From positions 109,997-173,996 of the forward strand of contig NZ_KK211291.1 of NCBI RefSeq assembly GCF_000621505.1: a DNA stretch of 64,000 nucleotides, given 5' to 3'. The stretch's first letter is position 1. Each line of letters opens with the position of its first letter. The notes beneath the pieces were generated by a model. The model worked only from the letters and a program-made list of their open reading frames with translations. It was not told where the DNA came from and did no database searches. Made by a program: the position numbers and the translations under genes. Shown here piece after piece: positions 35,107 through 44,737 of the stretch. Source of the stretch: Ruminiclostridium cellobioparum DSM 1351 = ATCC 15832. Its GTDB lineage: Bacteria > Bacillota > Clostridia > Acetivibrionales > DSM-1351.

Positions 35107-36114
35107 CTATTCGATCACATGAACTATACATCTGGCTTTTGTACCGTCTTCAGCGGCGTAAATATAGGCGGTGCCCTTCTTTACTGCTGTAATTTTACCT
35201 GAGCTGTCTACTGTGGCTACATTGGAGTTGCTTGAAGACCAGGTTGGCGGATTGCCTGAAGAAACCTGTGCCGAAACGGCTGAAGCCGTGCCTTTTTTGA
35301 GATTGATCTCTGCGGCACTTAAAGTGATGACGGGTTTTTCTACCGACACCTTACAGACCTTGGATACCCCGTCAACTGTCGCGGTGATGTCGGCAGTTCC
35401 ATTTTTAACTGCGGTCACGTTACCGTACTCATCGACCACCGCAACACTCTTCTTGTTTGTTTTCCAGTTGGGCGAAATGCCTGAAGAAACCGTGGCCGAC
35501 AGCTTAACTTTCTGACCCCGGTATAATTTGATATTTGTTTTGTTCAATTGAACAGTCGGAGCTTTCACCTTGAGTTTGCAGGTGGCACTGCTGCCGTCGG
35601 CAGATGCGGTTATTGTTGTCTCACCGGGTTTCAAACCGGTAATATTTCCATTGTCATCAATTGCAGCAATGCTTGATTTGCTGCTTTTCCAGGTGATTTC
35701 AGACTTGTTGGAGGCTGCAGCGGAGAGTTTGAGCTTTTCGCCCCGTTCGATGGAAGCGCTTGCTTTACTGATAGTGATATTCGTTTTATTTACTTTGACT
35801 TTACAGGAAGCTTCCGCATTTTTGATTTTGGCAGTCAGGGTAACGGAACCTGCCTTTTTTGCCGTAACTTTGCCATAGGTATTGACAGAAGCAATACTTG
35901 AGCTGCTGCTCTTCCAGGTTGGCTGCTTGCCGTTGGAAGTAATGGCTAAAATGTAAAATTCATTGCCGATATCAACAGAAGCATTGTATTTTGAGAGAAG
36001 AACAAATGAAACGGAATTTAAGGAGCTTGCATATGTGGTTTTAACCTGAAAAGAGAAAATAATCAGAACAATACATAAAAAAACTGATAATAGGGATTTC
36101 CTTTTGTGAGACAT
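35107..36114 (-). CDS. secreted protein of four bacterial Ig-like (BIG2) domains
   Basis: This 335-residue protein has a signal peptide (IVLIIFSFQVKTTYAS) followed by four BIG2-type repeats of about 75 residues. Each has a motif like TWKSSxSSIAxVDxxGxxTAxKxGxxxITA and ends in a CKVKV-like strand. There is no catalytic or anchoring domain. GGAGGATATTT precedes the ATG. Such proteins are usually adhesive or structural surface modules. It may have arisen from a larger enzyme by domain loss, but a complete signal and RBS argue that it is expressed. Confidence 0.88.
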   Translation of the reverse strand: MSHKRKSLLSVFLCIVLIIFSFQVKTTYASSLNSVSFVLLSKYNASVDIGNEFYILAITSNGKQPTWKSSSSSIASVNTYGKVTAKKAGSVTLTAKIKNAEASCKVKVNKTNITISKASASIERGEKLKLSAAASNKSEITWKSSKSSIAAIDDNGNITGLKPGETTITASADGSSATCKLKVKAPTVQLNKTNIKLYRGQKVKLSATVSSGISPNWKTNKKSVAVVDEYGNVTAVKNGTADITATVDGVSKVCKVSVEKPVITLSAAEINLKKGTASAVSAQVSSGNPPTWSSSNSNVATVDSSGKITAVKKGTAYIYAAEDGTKARCIVHVIE

Positions 36115-36246
36115 AAATATCCTCCATTCATAGAATGTGAGGAATAAATGCCCGAAGGGAACAGCAAACTTTATATCAGTTTAACATATATGTAATAAAA
36201 TGTAAATGGGTACATGTGAAATATTGGCTATAACTGAACCGGTCTT

Positions 36247-36303
36247 AATAAATGGAATTGCCCGCAAAGTAAGTACATGAAATTTGTGGGCAATCCATTT
36301 ATT
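36247..36303 (-). terminator. terminator after the GH36 gene
   Basis: AATAAATGGAATTGCCCGCAAA-type left arm (36247-36268) pairs with 36283-36303 over about 20 bp with one bulge. It sits 66 bp after the stop codon of the alpha-galactosidase on the reverse strand. Confidence 0.65.
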
Positions 36304-36368
36304 GCAATAACACTTTGAGGTGCCACTTTTGAACTGATATACAGTTCTCAAACAGTACCGTTTTTAAC

Positions 36369-38558
36369 CTATATAGCTTTCAATCCAAGGGAAAAGCTTG
36401 CATAATCCCCCTGGAGTTCTGGAACATTCAGGCCGAAATTCATAAGAATATCCCCGCCCATTATCAGATCCATTCCCTCAAGCTTGTAATTTCTGGCCTC
36501 ATCCAGGCCTTCCAGACGTATTCTGGACAGAGGTGCATGGGGCTGGGCCAGAACTCTGAAGAAGGTTAAAAAGGCTTCCGACTTATCTTCGGTTACAAAT
36601 ATCCATGCCGTCTCATTGCCTTCGAAAGGACTCAGAAGCCTGTACATATCGCCGAACTGTATTATATGCCTGATTTCCTTGTAGGTTCTGACCTGCTCCC
36701 TGACAGCTGCTTTATCGGCTTCGCTGAGTTTGGTGAGATCCAGCTCATAGCCGAAATTGCCGCACATGGCTGCGTTGCCTCTGGTTTCAATAGGGGTGCT
36801 CCTGCCGACCTGATGGTTTGGAACTGCTGAAACATGTGCCCCCATGGTGCCTGCCGGATACACGATACTTGTACCGTGCTGTATCTTCAAGCGCTCAACA
36901 GCATCGGTATCGTCACTTGTCCAGGTTTGAGGCATATAATACAAGATTCCGGGATCAAAACGCCCGCCGCCTCCCGAACAGCTTTCAAACAGTATGTCGG
37001 GGAACCTGGAGGTTATCTCCTCCATTACGCGGTACAGCCCCAGAATATACCTGTGGGCAGTTTCACGCTGCCTGTCGGCAGGTAAAACCGCAGAGCCGAT
37101 CTCAGTCATATTCCTGTTCATATCCCATTTAACGTAGGCTACAGGGGCTGTGGAAAGGATGTCGGAGACCATTTTAATAATAGCATCGCAGACATCTTTT
37201 CTGGAGTAATCCAGCACGAGCTGATTTCTGGCCTCGGTGCGCTTGCGTCCGGGAACATGGAGGCACCAGTCGGGGTGGGCCCTGTAAAGATCGCTGTCGG
37301 GCGATATCATTTCAGGCTCAAACCACAAGCCGAATTTCAATCCCAGCTGGTTTACCTTTGAAGCCAAATCCTTCAGGCCGTCAGGCAATTTCCTCTTATC
37401 TACAAACCAGTCGCCCAGTGAACAGTTATCGCTGTCTCTTTTACCGAACCAGCCATCATCCAGTACGAAAAGCTCCATTCCCAGATTGGCGCCTTCACGG
37501 GCAATATCCAGGATCTTCTCTGCGTTGAAGTCAAAATATGTCGCTTCCCAGTTATTGATCAATACCGGTCTTGAGCTGTCCCGATGCTTGCCGCGGCACA
37601 GGCGGGACCTGTAAAGTCTGTGGTATTCCCTGGACATATGGCCCAATCCCCTGTCGGAATAGACCATAACCGCTTCCGGTGTTTGAAAGCTGCTGCCGGG
37701 TTCCAGTTTCCAGGTGAAATCAAAGGGATTTATACCCATTGAAACTCTGGCGGTATCAAACTGGTCAACTTCTACCTGGGCTATAAAGCTTCCGCTGTAA
37801 ACAAGACTGAAGCCGTATACTTCCCCGTAATTTTCCCCCGCATTTTTTGAAAGCAGGGCCATGAACGGGTTAAGCTGGTGTCCGCTGGCACCCCGGCGGC
37901 TTTCTATGGATTGGTTCCCATGGGCTAAAGGGCGGCGCTCCATATATCTTTCCCTGGCCCAGGCACCCTGCAGCTGCAGTAAATCATAATCACAGCGGGG
38001 AAGATCCACGCTCATACTCAAGGCTCTCAGTAATTTAAACTGCTGAGGACCCTCATTTACGAGGCGGGCCGACCTTGCTACAACATTGTGGTTTTTAAAA
38101 ACCGTATAGGACAGTATCACCCTGAGTGATATTAATGAGTCAAACAAGTCTATTTCGAGAGTTTCTGCTTCGTCTTCCTGTTCGGCATAGGTGGCGGGCA
38201 GTCCTTCGAGCTTGGGTTTACCGCTGTAAATACGATGGTTCTGGTATCTGAGATCGGTAATTGTGGAACCGTTTTCCAGCTTAAGCTGAAAGGCAGGAGT
38301 GCGGAAGTCTCCATTTCCGTATGCAGGGTATTCCTGGGGCAGTGTATCAAGTGACAGCGCTTTATCAGAGCCGGATACGTTTGGTGAGAAGGAGGCCCTT
38401 TCCTGCATTTTCAGTAAATTTTCAAAATTTGAATTCCTTATTCCCTTGCCCCAATACAGGTGTGCCAGGTGCCCGCTTTTCAGAACCCTGATTATATAAC
38501 TTGCAGTATCAGTTTGTAAGTGGAAGATATTTTCCTGAGGGTTGTATAAAATAGCCAT
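36369..38558 (-). CDS. alpha-galactosidase, GH36
   Basis: This protein has 729 residues from the ATG at 38558 (AAGGATGTGATAGT upstream); an in-frame ATG at 38639 is less likely. It has an N-terminal beta-sandwich and a central TIM barrel with YVKWDMNR (nucleophile Asp) and WTSDDTDAVERL (acid/base Asp), plus the FESCSGGGGRFD signature between them. There is no signal peptide, so it is cytoplasmic and would hydrolyse imported raffinose-type or galactomannan oligosaccharides. It is divergent from an AraC regulator that probably controls it. Confidence 0.95.
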   Translation of the reverse strand: MAILYNPQENIFHLQTDTASYIIRVLKSGHLAHLYWGKGIRNSNFENLLKMQERASFSPNVSGSDKALSLDTLPQEYPAYGNGDFRTPAFQLKLENGSTITDLRYQNHRIYSGKPKLEGLPATYAEQEDEAETLEIDLFDSLISLRVILSYTVFKNHNVVARSARLVNEGPQQFKLLRALSMSVDLPRCDYDLLQLQGAWARERYMERRPLAHGNQSIESRRGASGHQLNPFMALLSKNAGENYGEVYGFSLVYSGSFIAQVEVDQFDTARVSMGINPFDFTWKLEPGSSFQTPEAVMVYSDRGLGHMSREYHRLYRSRLCRGKHRDSSRPVLINNWEATYFDFNAEKILDIAREGANLGMELFVLDDGWFGKRDSDNCSLGDWFVDKRKLPDGLKDLASKVNQLGLKFGLWFEPEMISPDSDLYRAHPDWCLHVPGRKRTEARNQLVLDYSRKDVCDAIIKMVSDILSTAPVAYVKWDMNRNMTEIGSAVLPADRQRETAHRYILGLYRVMEEITSRFPDILFESCSGGGGRFDPGILYYMPQTWTSDDTDAVERLKIQHGTSIVYPAGTMGAHVSAVPNHQVGRSTPIETRGNAAMCGNFGYELDLTKLSEADKAAVREQVRTYKEIRHIIQFGDMYRLLSPFEGNETAWIFVTEDKSEAFLTFFRVLAQPHAPLSRIRLEGLDEARNYKLEGMDLIMGGDILMNFGLNVPELQGDYASFSLGLKAI

Positions 38559-38644
38559 ACTATCACATCCTTGATTATATTTTTGCCATGAATATATTTT
38601 ACCTTGACGGTTTAAAATGTAAATGGAGGAATACTGCACTTATA

Positions 38645-38653
38645 TGGTATAAT
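38645..38653 (+). promoter_or_regulatory. extended -10 promoter of the AraC regulator gene
   Basis: TGGTATAAT (38645-38653) is an extended -10 element 45 bp before the start codon. There is no clear -35 at the right distance, which fits an extended -10 or activated promoter. Confidence 0.5.
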
Positions 38654-38697
38654 GCTAGATATATGGCGGCGGTTATAATTTTGATCGGGAGAGTACT

Positions 38698-39528
38698 ATG
38701 GCGGATTTTCAGTATGGCAGCAACAGGGAAAATTATGATCTGGGTTTATACCACTGCGGAATGGAAGTCTGCAGGCCGGGACATTACTACGGACCAGCGG
38801 TGAGGGATCATTACCTGATACACTACATTATGGGCGGAAAAGGTATTTTTAAATATGGCGAAAAGATATACCGGCTGGAGAAGGGGCAGGGATTTTTAAT
38901 ATGTCCCGGAAAGGTAACCTATTATCAGGCTGACACCGCTGAGCCATGGAGTTATTGCTGGGTGGGGTTTACCGGCTATAAGGCGTCATACTATCTGGAA
39001 CAGGCCCGGCTCAATCAGGAGGAACCGGTTTTCCGCTATGACAGGGACAGTGCTCTGGCAGACTGCATACTACAAATGGTGGAGACCTATGAATCAAATA
39101 TCTGGAATGAAACTAAAATATTGAGCCTGTTGTATCTGTTTCTCACTTATCTTATAGATGAAGCAGGCATACAGCCCATTAACAGGCAAATTGAAAACAG
39201 ACAGGAGTTCTATGTAAAGAAGGTAATCGAATATGTTGAAATGAATTACTCAAGGAAGATAAAAATTTCCGACATTGCAGCTTATATTGGTCTTGACAGG
39301 AGTTATCTCGGGTCGGTTTTCAGGGAATACACACAAAAGTCCCTGCAGCAGTTTCTGCTTGAATACAGGATGAATAAGGCCTGTCTGCTGATGAGGGACA
39401 GAGAACTGGCCATCAGTGATATTTCAAGGTCTGTAGGTTATGATGATCCCCTGCTGTTTTCAAAAATGTTTAAAAGGGTAAAGGGTAAATCACCAAAACA
39501 ATTCAGAGCTTACCAGCCACATACTTAA
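38698..39528 (+). CDS. AraC family regulator of alpha-galactoside use (MsmR/RafR-like)
   Basis: This 276-residue protein has an N-terminal cupin arm-binding domain (HYIMGGKGIFKYGEKIYRLEKGQGFLICPG) that would bind sugar. The C-terminal double HTH reads KISDIAAYIGLDRSYLGSVFR and ISDISRSVGYDDPLLFSKMFK and ends KGKSPKQFRAY. It is divergently transcribed from the GH36 alpha-galactosidase, the usual arrangement for activators responding to melibiose or raffinose. Confidence 0.9.
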   Translation: MADFQYGSNRENYDLGLYHCGMEVCRPGHYYGPAVRDHYLIHYIMGGKGIFKYGEKIYRLEKGQGFLICPGKVTYYQADTAEPWSYCWVGFTGYKASYYLEQARLNQEEPVFRYDRDSALADCILQMVETYESNIWNETKILSLLYLFLTYLIDEAGIQPINRQIENRQEFYVKKVIEYVEMNYSRKIKISDIAAYIGLDRSYLGSVFREYTQKSLQQFLLEYRMNKACLLMRDRELAISDISRSVGYDDPLLFSKMFKRVKGKSPKQFRAYQPHT

Positions 39529-39591
39529 ACATATAAAAATAAACTCCGAAAAACAGGCGTTTAAAGAAATATTGGTACAGGTGGGGGTCGG

Positions 39592-40034
39592 ATAATTGCT
39601 GAGATTCTTTGGATTGCTATAATAAAACGGTTAAAAGGAAAGGGGTATACTGACCCGGTAACTCTGGAGGATAGATTTCTTTATATAAAGGAATTTTTTG
39701 CAGAACAAATTGAGGAAGACAGAAGGAACCTTTTCGGGGTAAAGAAAACGAAAGCTTGCTGTGTACAGCGGTTGAGTTTGATGAAAATATATCCGCGTTT
39801 GATCTGCTGACCGCAGGTAGATTGGAAGGCGGCATAAACTATACCATGGCACCCATGATGTTGATTGAACAGCTGAAGGATGTACCGAGAATCGGGTATA
39901 GAGGACTGAGGATACCTGTGGGGTATATATCACCCGGACAGGAGAAAATAGAACTTGTACTGTTTTCCATAGCAAAAAAGCAGGAAAACCGGGAAGATTT
40001 CCTGCTATACCGGTACGCGAGTACCGGGAAATAA
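39592..40034 (+). pseudogene. frameshifted gene of unknown function
   Basis: Two adjacent frames give continuous protein-like sequence. First comes RFLYIKEFFAEQIEEDRRNL (about 39672-39740), then, after a shift near 39760, AVEFDENISAFDLLTAGRLE to a stop at 40034. No good start codon opens the first part. I do not recognise the family. It looks like a recently inactivated gene, or one with a sequencing error near 39755. Confidence 0.5.
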
Positions 40035-40052
40035 CAAGTACAACAGGCTAAC

Positions 40053-40640
40053 TCAATATTTTTCAAGCACCGGCTGCAGCTGCTCATTTTTTAGTGCTTC
40101 GATTACAGCTGGAACTGTCAGCTCAAATTTGGATATGAGAGAAAAGGGCTTATCTTTTGGATTATCCTGTCCGAAAGGAATAAAGAAAACATTCTTTGTG
40201 CCCAGCAGTATTCCTATATTCCTTGCACTGATTCCAAGACCGTCATTTGTAGCTATCCCAAGGACAACGGGTTTGTTGTTTCTGAACATCTCTTTTGCCA
40301 TCATCAGGACAGGCGTGTCTGTAGCTCCGTCTGCAAGCTTTGACAGGCTGCAGCCGGTACAGGGTGATATGATGAATGCATCCAAAGGTATTTCCTGCTT
40401 GTTGTAAATTTCAGCGTCTGCCATTGTTTTAACAGCTTCTCTGCCGCAGATATTTTTCATTCTTTTCAAAAAGTCCGCCGCATTACCGTAGCGTGAGTCA
40501 GTGACGGCGACCTGATAGGATACCACCGGGATAACCTCGGCTCCTTCGTTGACCAGTGCCTCCAATTGAGGAAAAACTTCGTGAAATACGCAATATGCTC
40601 CTGTAAATCCATAGCCTATCTTTAATCCTTTTAACAGCAT
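40053..40640 (-). CDS. dpaB: dipicolinate synthase subunit B
   Basis: This 195-residue flavoprotein-like protein matches DpaB/SpoVFB. It has the N-terminal KIGYGFTGAYCVF, the phosphopantothenoylcysteine-decarboxylase-like FIISPCTGCSLSKLADGATDTP and the closing PFGQDNPKDKPFSLI. With DpaA it oxidises dihydrodipicolinate to dipicolinic acid in the mother cell during sporulation. DpaA is not adjacent here, unlike in Bacillus, so it must be encoded elsewhere or replaced. GGAGGG precedes the ATG. The gene marks the organism as a spore former. Confidence 0.92.
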   Translation of the reverse strand: MLLKGLKIGYGFTGAYCVFHEVFPQLEALVNEGAEVIPVVSYQVAVTDSRYGNAADFLKRMKNICGREAVKTMADAEIYNKQEIPLDAFIISPCTGCSLSKLADGATDTPVLMMAKEMFRNNKPVVLGIATNDGLGISARNIGILLGTKNVFFIPFGQDNPKDKPFSLISKFELTVPAVIEALKNEQLQPVLEKY

Positions 40641-40829
40641 AATAACCCTCCTTATTACTTGAGTATTATTATATTTATGGGCTTGATGCCGAATATATGA
40701 TTAAAGCATGGAATAACCTTGAGCTTTGAGATAATACAATTTATAATAGTTATATATTTGATAGAAAAAGATATCAAATAGCCTGAAAGTGCAAGAACGA
40801 TTTAGCTTTTTTGGTAATAACCAAATTTT

Positions 40830-42530
40830 GTGGGTGGTGTTGTCTTGCAGTTACATAATAAGCATAAAATTATATTTGAATATAAAAAACTTTATTGGCT
40901 GGGTATTTTTATTTTATTTTCAATCATACTTTTCAGATTTGTATATATTTTTGGACCGTTTTTTAACAGTGTCATGAGTCCTGCGGCGTATCTTTCCTGG
41001 CATACACTTTTCGAATTCATAAGTATATTGATATCCCTGTGCGTGTTTACTCTGCCCTATTATTCATACAAGCAAAATCACAGGCTGAGAGGTTTGGTAA
41101 CGGCTCATGTTTTCTTTATCATGGGCAGTATCGATATGTTTCATACTCTGAGTTATAAGGGCATGACGACTTTCCTGGTGGAAAACGGAACTGCAAACCG
41201 GGCAACAACCTTCTGGATAATTGCAAGGCTTGTCGGTGCACTAGGTATCACGGCAGTGAGCTTTATCAGGCTGAATAAAAGATGTCGGATTGACAGAAGG
41301 ATACCCTTTGGTATATCCATCATATTTATAATTGCAGTATTGCTTATCGTTACATATCATCCCGGGATTTTTCCTGTAATGTATATTGAAGGCGCCGGTG
41401 TGACCGCAGCCAAAAAAGGGCTTGAGTGCATTGTAATTCTATTTTTTACTTTTGCGGGCTTAAGGTTTTTAAAGCAGTACTTAAAATATAAAGACAATTC
41501 AAACCTTGTTTTTACAATAGCCATTACAGCCAGTATATTCAGCGAGTTTTCATTTATCAAATACTTTTCGGTCTATGACATTTACAACTATCTGGGCCAT
41601 GTGTATAAGTTCCTATCATATTATCTGGTTTTCAGAGTTGCTTTTGTCAACAACATTCAAAAGCCCTACATGGCGCTATATGAAGCTAAAAACAGGCTGA
41701 AGGCCAATGCCAGGAACCTGAACAGACTGGTTGCCGAACGGACTAAGGATCTGGCGTACAAAAATCAGAAACTTCTTGAGGATCTGGAGTATGCCAGGGA
41801 TATTCAAAAGGCCATACTGCCCGTAAAATTACCCGACAGCGAGCAGGTAAGCTTTTTTGCACAATACTATCCGGCCGAAAGGGTGAGCGGGGATTTCTAC
41901 AACATATTCAGGCTGGATGAAAAAAACATAGGAATGTATATAGGAGATGTGTCGGGACACGGGGTTCCGGCAGCCATGTTAACGGTATTTCTTAATCAAA
42001 GCATTAAAACAACAAAGGAACTGGAAGGAAACAGGTCTGAGATAATTAACCCGGCAAAAGTTCTGGAGAATCTTTACGAGCTGTACAATAAGGTTCATTT
42101 TAAGGATGATACATACATATTGGTCCTATATGCCATTTTTAATACTGAAACGAAAGAGCTGGTATATTCGTCTGCAGGGATGAATGCACAGCCTCTTATT
42201 GTAAAGAATAGGGAACAGGTGCTGGAATTGGATATCAAGGGATTGCCCATTTGTAACCTGGCAGAGATATGTCCGGCAGATTACATAGATAAAAAGATTC
42301 AGCTGGAAGATGGGGACAGGGTGTTTTTCTATACTGACGGCCTTGTGGAGCTAAACAGCAAACAGACCGGCAAAATCTTTGATACCGGGCATTTAAAACA
42401 GCTCTTGTTAAAGTATGGAGGCAGGGGCAACCTGGAGCTTTATGCCGAGATTGATAAAAATATAAAATATTTTTCAGACAACGGCGGATTGCGGGATGAT
42501 GTAACTTTCTTCATGCTGCAGGTAAGCTGA
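40830..42530 (+). CDS. membrane MASE3 sensor fused to SpoIIE/RsbU-type PP2C phosphatase
   Basis: This 566-residue protein has the N-terminal ~275 residues as a membrane MASE3 sensor with several helices (FFIMGSIDMFHTLSYKGM is a family mark). A coiled coil follows (~280-325). The PP2C-type phosphatase has ERVSGDFYNIF, GDVSGHGVPAAM, SSAGMNAQPLI and GGLRDDVTFFML, with the metal-binding Asp residues. Such proteins dephosphorylate anti-anti-sigma factors in partner-switching stress pathways. The start is uncertain: GTG at 40830 or TTG at 40845. A 9-bp palindrome lies upstream at 40755-40780. Confidence 0.9.
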   Translation: MGGVVLQLHNKHKIIFEYKKLYWLGIFILFSIILFRFVYIFGPFFNSVMSPAAYLSWHTLFEFISILISLCVFTLPYYSYKQNHRLRGLVTAHVFFIMGSIDMFHTLSYKGMTTFLVENGTANRATTFWIIARLVGALGITAVSFIRLNKRCRIDRRIPFGISIIFIIAVLLIVTYHPGIFPVMYIEGAGVTAAKKGLECIVILFFTFAGLRFLKQYLKYKDNSNLVFTIAITASIFSEFSFIKYFSVYDIYNYLGHVYKFLSYYLVFRVAFVNNIQKPYMALYEAKNRLKANARNLNRLVAERTKDLAYKNQKLLEDLEYARDIQKAILPVKLPDSEQVSFFAQYYPAERVSGDFYNIFRLDEKNIGMYIGDVSGHGVPAAMLTVFLNQSIKTTKELEGNRSEIINPAKVLENLYELYNKVHFKDDTYILVLYAIFNTETKELVYSSAGMNAQPLIVKNREQVLELDIKGLPICNLAEICPADYIDKKIQLEDGDRVFFYTDGLVELNSKQTGKIFDTGHLKQLLLKYGGRGNLELYAEIDKNIKYFSDNGGLRDDVTFFMLQVS

Positions 42531-42533
42531 ATA

Positions 42534-43388
42534 TCATAGATTTTTGAATATTTCAGTGCTGGTGTCGACTTTGTTGAGGGTATAGAGATGAATTCCCTGG
42601 ATGCCATGATGCAATAACTCGTGAATCTGCTCTATGGCATATTCCAAACCTGCCTTCTTGAAATCCTCCGGATCATTCCGGTATTTTTCAAATAATTCTT
42701 TCAGCCTGGAAGGTATGTATGCACCTGATAAATCAACTATTGTTTTTATCTGGTTTATTGAGGTTATGGGCATAATGCCTGCTGAAACAGGAACAGATAT
42801 CCCCGCATGTCTCAATTTTTCATAAAAGCTGAAAAATTTTGAGTTGTCAAAAAATAGTTGTGTTAATAAAAAGTCGGTACCGGCTTCAATTTTTGCCTTC
42901 AAAAAATGCAGATCCGATTCCTGATCGCGGGATTCGGGATGAACTTCGGGATAGCAGGCTCCGCCCACACAGAAACCGTAGTTCCGCCTGATTATCGATA
43001 CCAGCTCGGAAGCGTATTTGTATGGACGGCTGTGAAAAGCACCGTCGGTCATGTCCCTGGGGCGGTCCCCTCTGAGAGCCAGCACATTGGTGATCTGATT
43101 GGCTTTCAATTCCTCCATGAATTTGCCCAGAAGCAGCTCATCCAGGGAAACGCAGGTCAGGTGTGCAAGAGCATTAATATTGCATTGTTTCTGAACGTAG
43201 GCTGCAATATCCATTGTTCTTTTGCTTGTACTGCCTCCTGCGCCATAGGTGATACTTATAAAGTCGGGATTTAAGGCTTTTAGCCCGTCCAACGCACTAT
43301 AAATGGACGAAATATCGGTATCATTTTTCGGAGGGAATACCTCCAACGAAAATACGGTTCTTTTTTGTGTATAAATGTCCTTTATCAA
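42534..43388 (-). CDS. metF: 5,10-methylenetetrahydrofolate reductase
   Basis: This protein has 284 residues from a TTG at 43388 with AAAGGGG upstream; the longer frame from 43484 begins before the promoter. It is a TIM-barrel flavoprotein with SLEVFPPK (catalytic Glu), ITYGAGGS, LALRGDRP, FLLTQLFFDN and GIMPI. It reduces methylene-THF to methyl-THF for methionine synthesis or the acetyl-CoA pathway. It stands alone here, with no metH or Wood-Ljungdahl genes near. Confidence 0.93.
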   Translation of the reverse strand: MIKDIYTQKRTVFSLEVFPPKNDTDISSIYSALDGLKALNPDFISITYGAGGSTSKRTMDIAAYVQKQCNINALAHLTCVSLDELLLGKFMEELKANQITNVLALRGDRPRDMTDGAFHSRPYKYASELVSIIRRNYGFCVGGACYPEVHPESRDQESDLHFLKAKIEAGTDFLLTQLFFDNSKFFSFYEKLRHAGISVPVSAGIMPITSINQIKTIVDLSGAYIPSRLKELFEKYRNDPEDFKKAGLEYAIEQIHELLHHGIQGIHLYTLNKVDTSTEIFKNL

Positions 43389-43431
43389 TTTTGATTCCCC
43401 TTTATATAGTTTTGACCCGCCAGTTAAATAA

Positions 43432-43461
43432 ATTATAGCATCAAAAAAGAAATTTACACAA
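43432..43461 (-). promoter_or_regulatory. promoter of metF
   Basis: On the reverse strand TTGTGT (43461-43456), an 18-bp spacer and TATAAT (43437-43432) give a start near 43425, about 37 bases before the TTG codon. There is no room for a SAM riboswitch. Confidence 0.6.
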
Positions 43462-43468
43462 TATAATA

Positions 43469-43497
43469 TTGAAACCATTTCCACTTTATCTTATAGT
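43469..43497 (+). promoter_or_regulatory. promoter of the serine hydrolase gene
   Basis: TTGAAA (43469-43474), a 17-bp spacer and TATAGT (43492-43497) form a good sigma-A promoter 55 bp before the ATG. Confidence 0.7.
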
Positions 43498-43552
43498 AGG
43501 AGTAGAGTCAGAGTACCAAAACCCATAAAACATTTATGAAGGAGACGGTAAA

Positions 43553-44719
43553 ATGTTTGGTAAAGCGGAAAAGGAACAATTGGAAAAAGTGTTGAGGAAT
43601 GCAATCGGCAATAAGGAATGTGCCGGTGCAAATATGATGATTTTAAAAAAGGGAAAGGAAATCTTCTATCACCAGGACGGCTGTGCAGACCTGGAAGAGG
43701 GATTGCCCATAGAAAGGGATACCATTTTCAGGATGTATTCCATGACAAAGCCGGTTACGGCAGCAGCGGCCATGATCTTACTGGAACGCGGAGTGATAGA
43801 TTTATATGAGCCTGTGAGCAAATTCCTTCCGGGTTTCAAAAATCAGGCTGTGGCAGCGGGAGATCAGTTGTTTTCTGTGGAAAGGGAAGTAAATGTCAAG
43901 GATTTGCTTTCAATGACCTCGGGGCTTGTATATGGAGGCGATGACAAGGCTGGAAGGGAAACGGAGGCACTGTTTGAGGAGATTGACAGCAGGCTTTTGG
44001 GCGACAACCCTGTCAATACATATGAAGCCATGAACAGGCTGGGAAAATGTGCCCTGGCTTTTCAGCCCGGAAGTGCATGGCAGTACGGGGCCTCGGCCGA
44101 TGTATTGGGAGCTGTCGTGGAAGTGGCCGGAGGTATGAGGTTTGGAGAATTTCTTGAAAAAGAGATATTTGAACCTTTAGGCATGAAAGACACTGCTTTC
44201 TGGGTGCCAGACGAAAAGCGAAGCCGCCTTGCTAAAACTTATGAATATGACAAAAATGGGGAGCTGATACCTTACCAAGGCAACCATCTGGGTATAATAA
44301 GCGGCATGGACAGGGTTCCTGCCTTTGAATCCGGAGGTGCAGGCCTTGCATCCACAATTGATGATTATGCACGGTTTGCAGGTATGCTTATGAATGACGG
44401 AAGTTTGGACGGTGTTCGGATTTTAAAGCCCAAGACAGTTGAATATATGACATCCTGCACTTTGAATCCCGAACATCAAAAGTATATTTGGCCCGCCCTT
44501 GGAGGATACAGCTACGGAAATCTCATGCGGGTGATGGCCGACTGCAGCAAGGCAGGCATACTGGCCAGCCCCGGAGAGTATGGTTGGGATGGCTGGCTGG
44601 GAGCATATTTTTGCAACTGCCCCAGGGAGAAGCTGACCTTCCTGTTTATGATGCAGAAGACCGACAGCGGAACAACAGCGCTCACCAGAAAACTGAGAAA
44701 TATTATACTTGGTGCATAA
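43553..44719 (+). CDS. serine hydrolase, class C beta-lactamase / esterase family
   Basis: This 388-residue protein has the SxxK motif in YSMTKPVTAAAAM, a Tyr motif in WQYGASADVLGAVVE and a typical C-terminal GWDGWLGAYF region in place of KTG. There is no signal peptide, so it is more likely a cytoplasmic esterase or D-aminopeptidase-like enzyme than a penicillin-degrading beta-lactamase. The DUF454 gene follows with 18 bp between stop and ATG, so the two may be cotranscribed. Confidence 0.88.
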   Translation: MFGKAEKEQLEKVLRNAIGNKECAGANMMILKKGKEIFYHQDGCADLEEGLPIERDTIFRMYSMTKPVTAAAAMILLERGVIDLYEPVSKFLPGFKNQAVAAGDQLFSVEREVNVKDLLSMTSGLVYGGDDKAGRETEALFEEIDSRLLGDNPVNTYEAMNRLGKCALAFQPGSAWQYGASADVLGAVVEVAGGMRFGEFLEKEIFEPLGMKDTAFWVPDEKRSRLAKTYEYDKNGELIPYQGNHLGIISGMDRVPAFESGGAGLASTIDDYARFAGMLMNDGSLDGVRILKPKTVEYMTSCTLNPEHQKYIWPALGGYSYGNLMRVMADCSKAGILASPGEYGWDGWLGAYFCNCPREKLTFLFMMQKTDSGTTALTRKLRNIILGA

Positions 44720-44737
44720 AAAACGGGGCAGGTGTAC

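Noticed and set aside
43389-43484. Longer metF start at 43484
   Set aside because: A promoter at 43432-43461 lies within the extension, and the TTG at 43388 has a good RBS.
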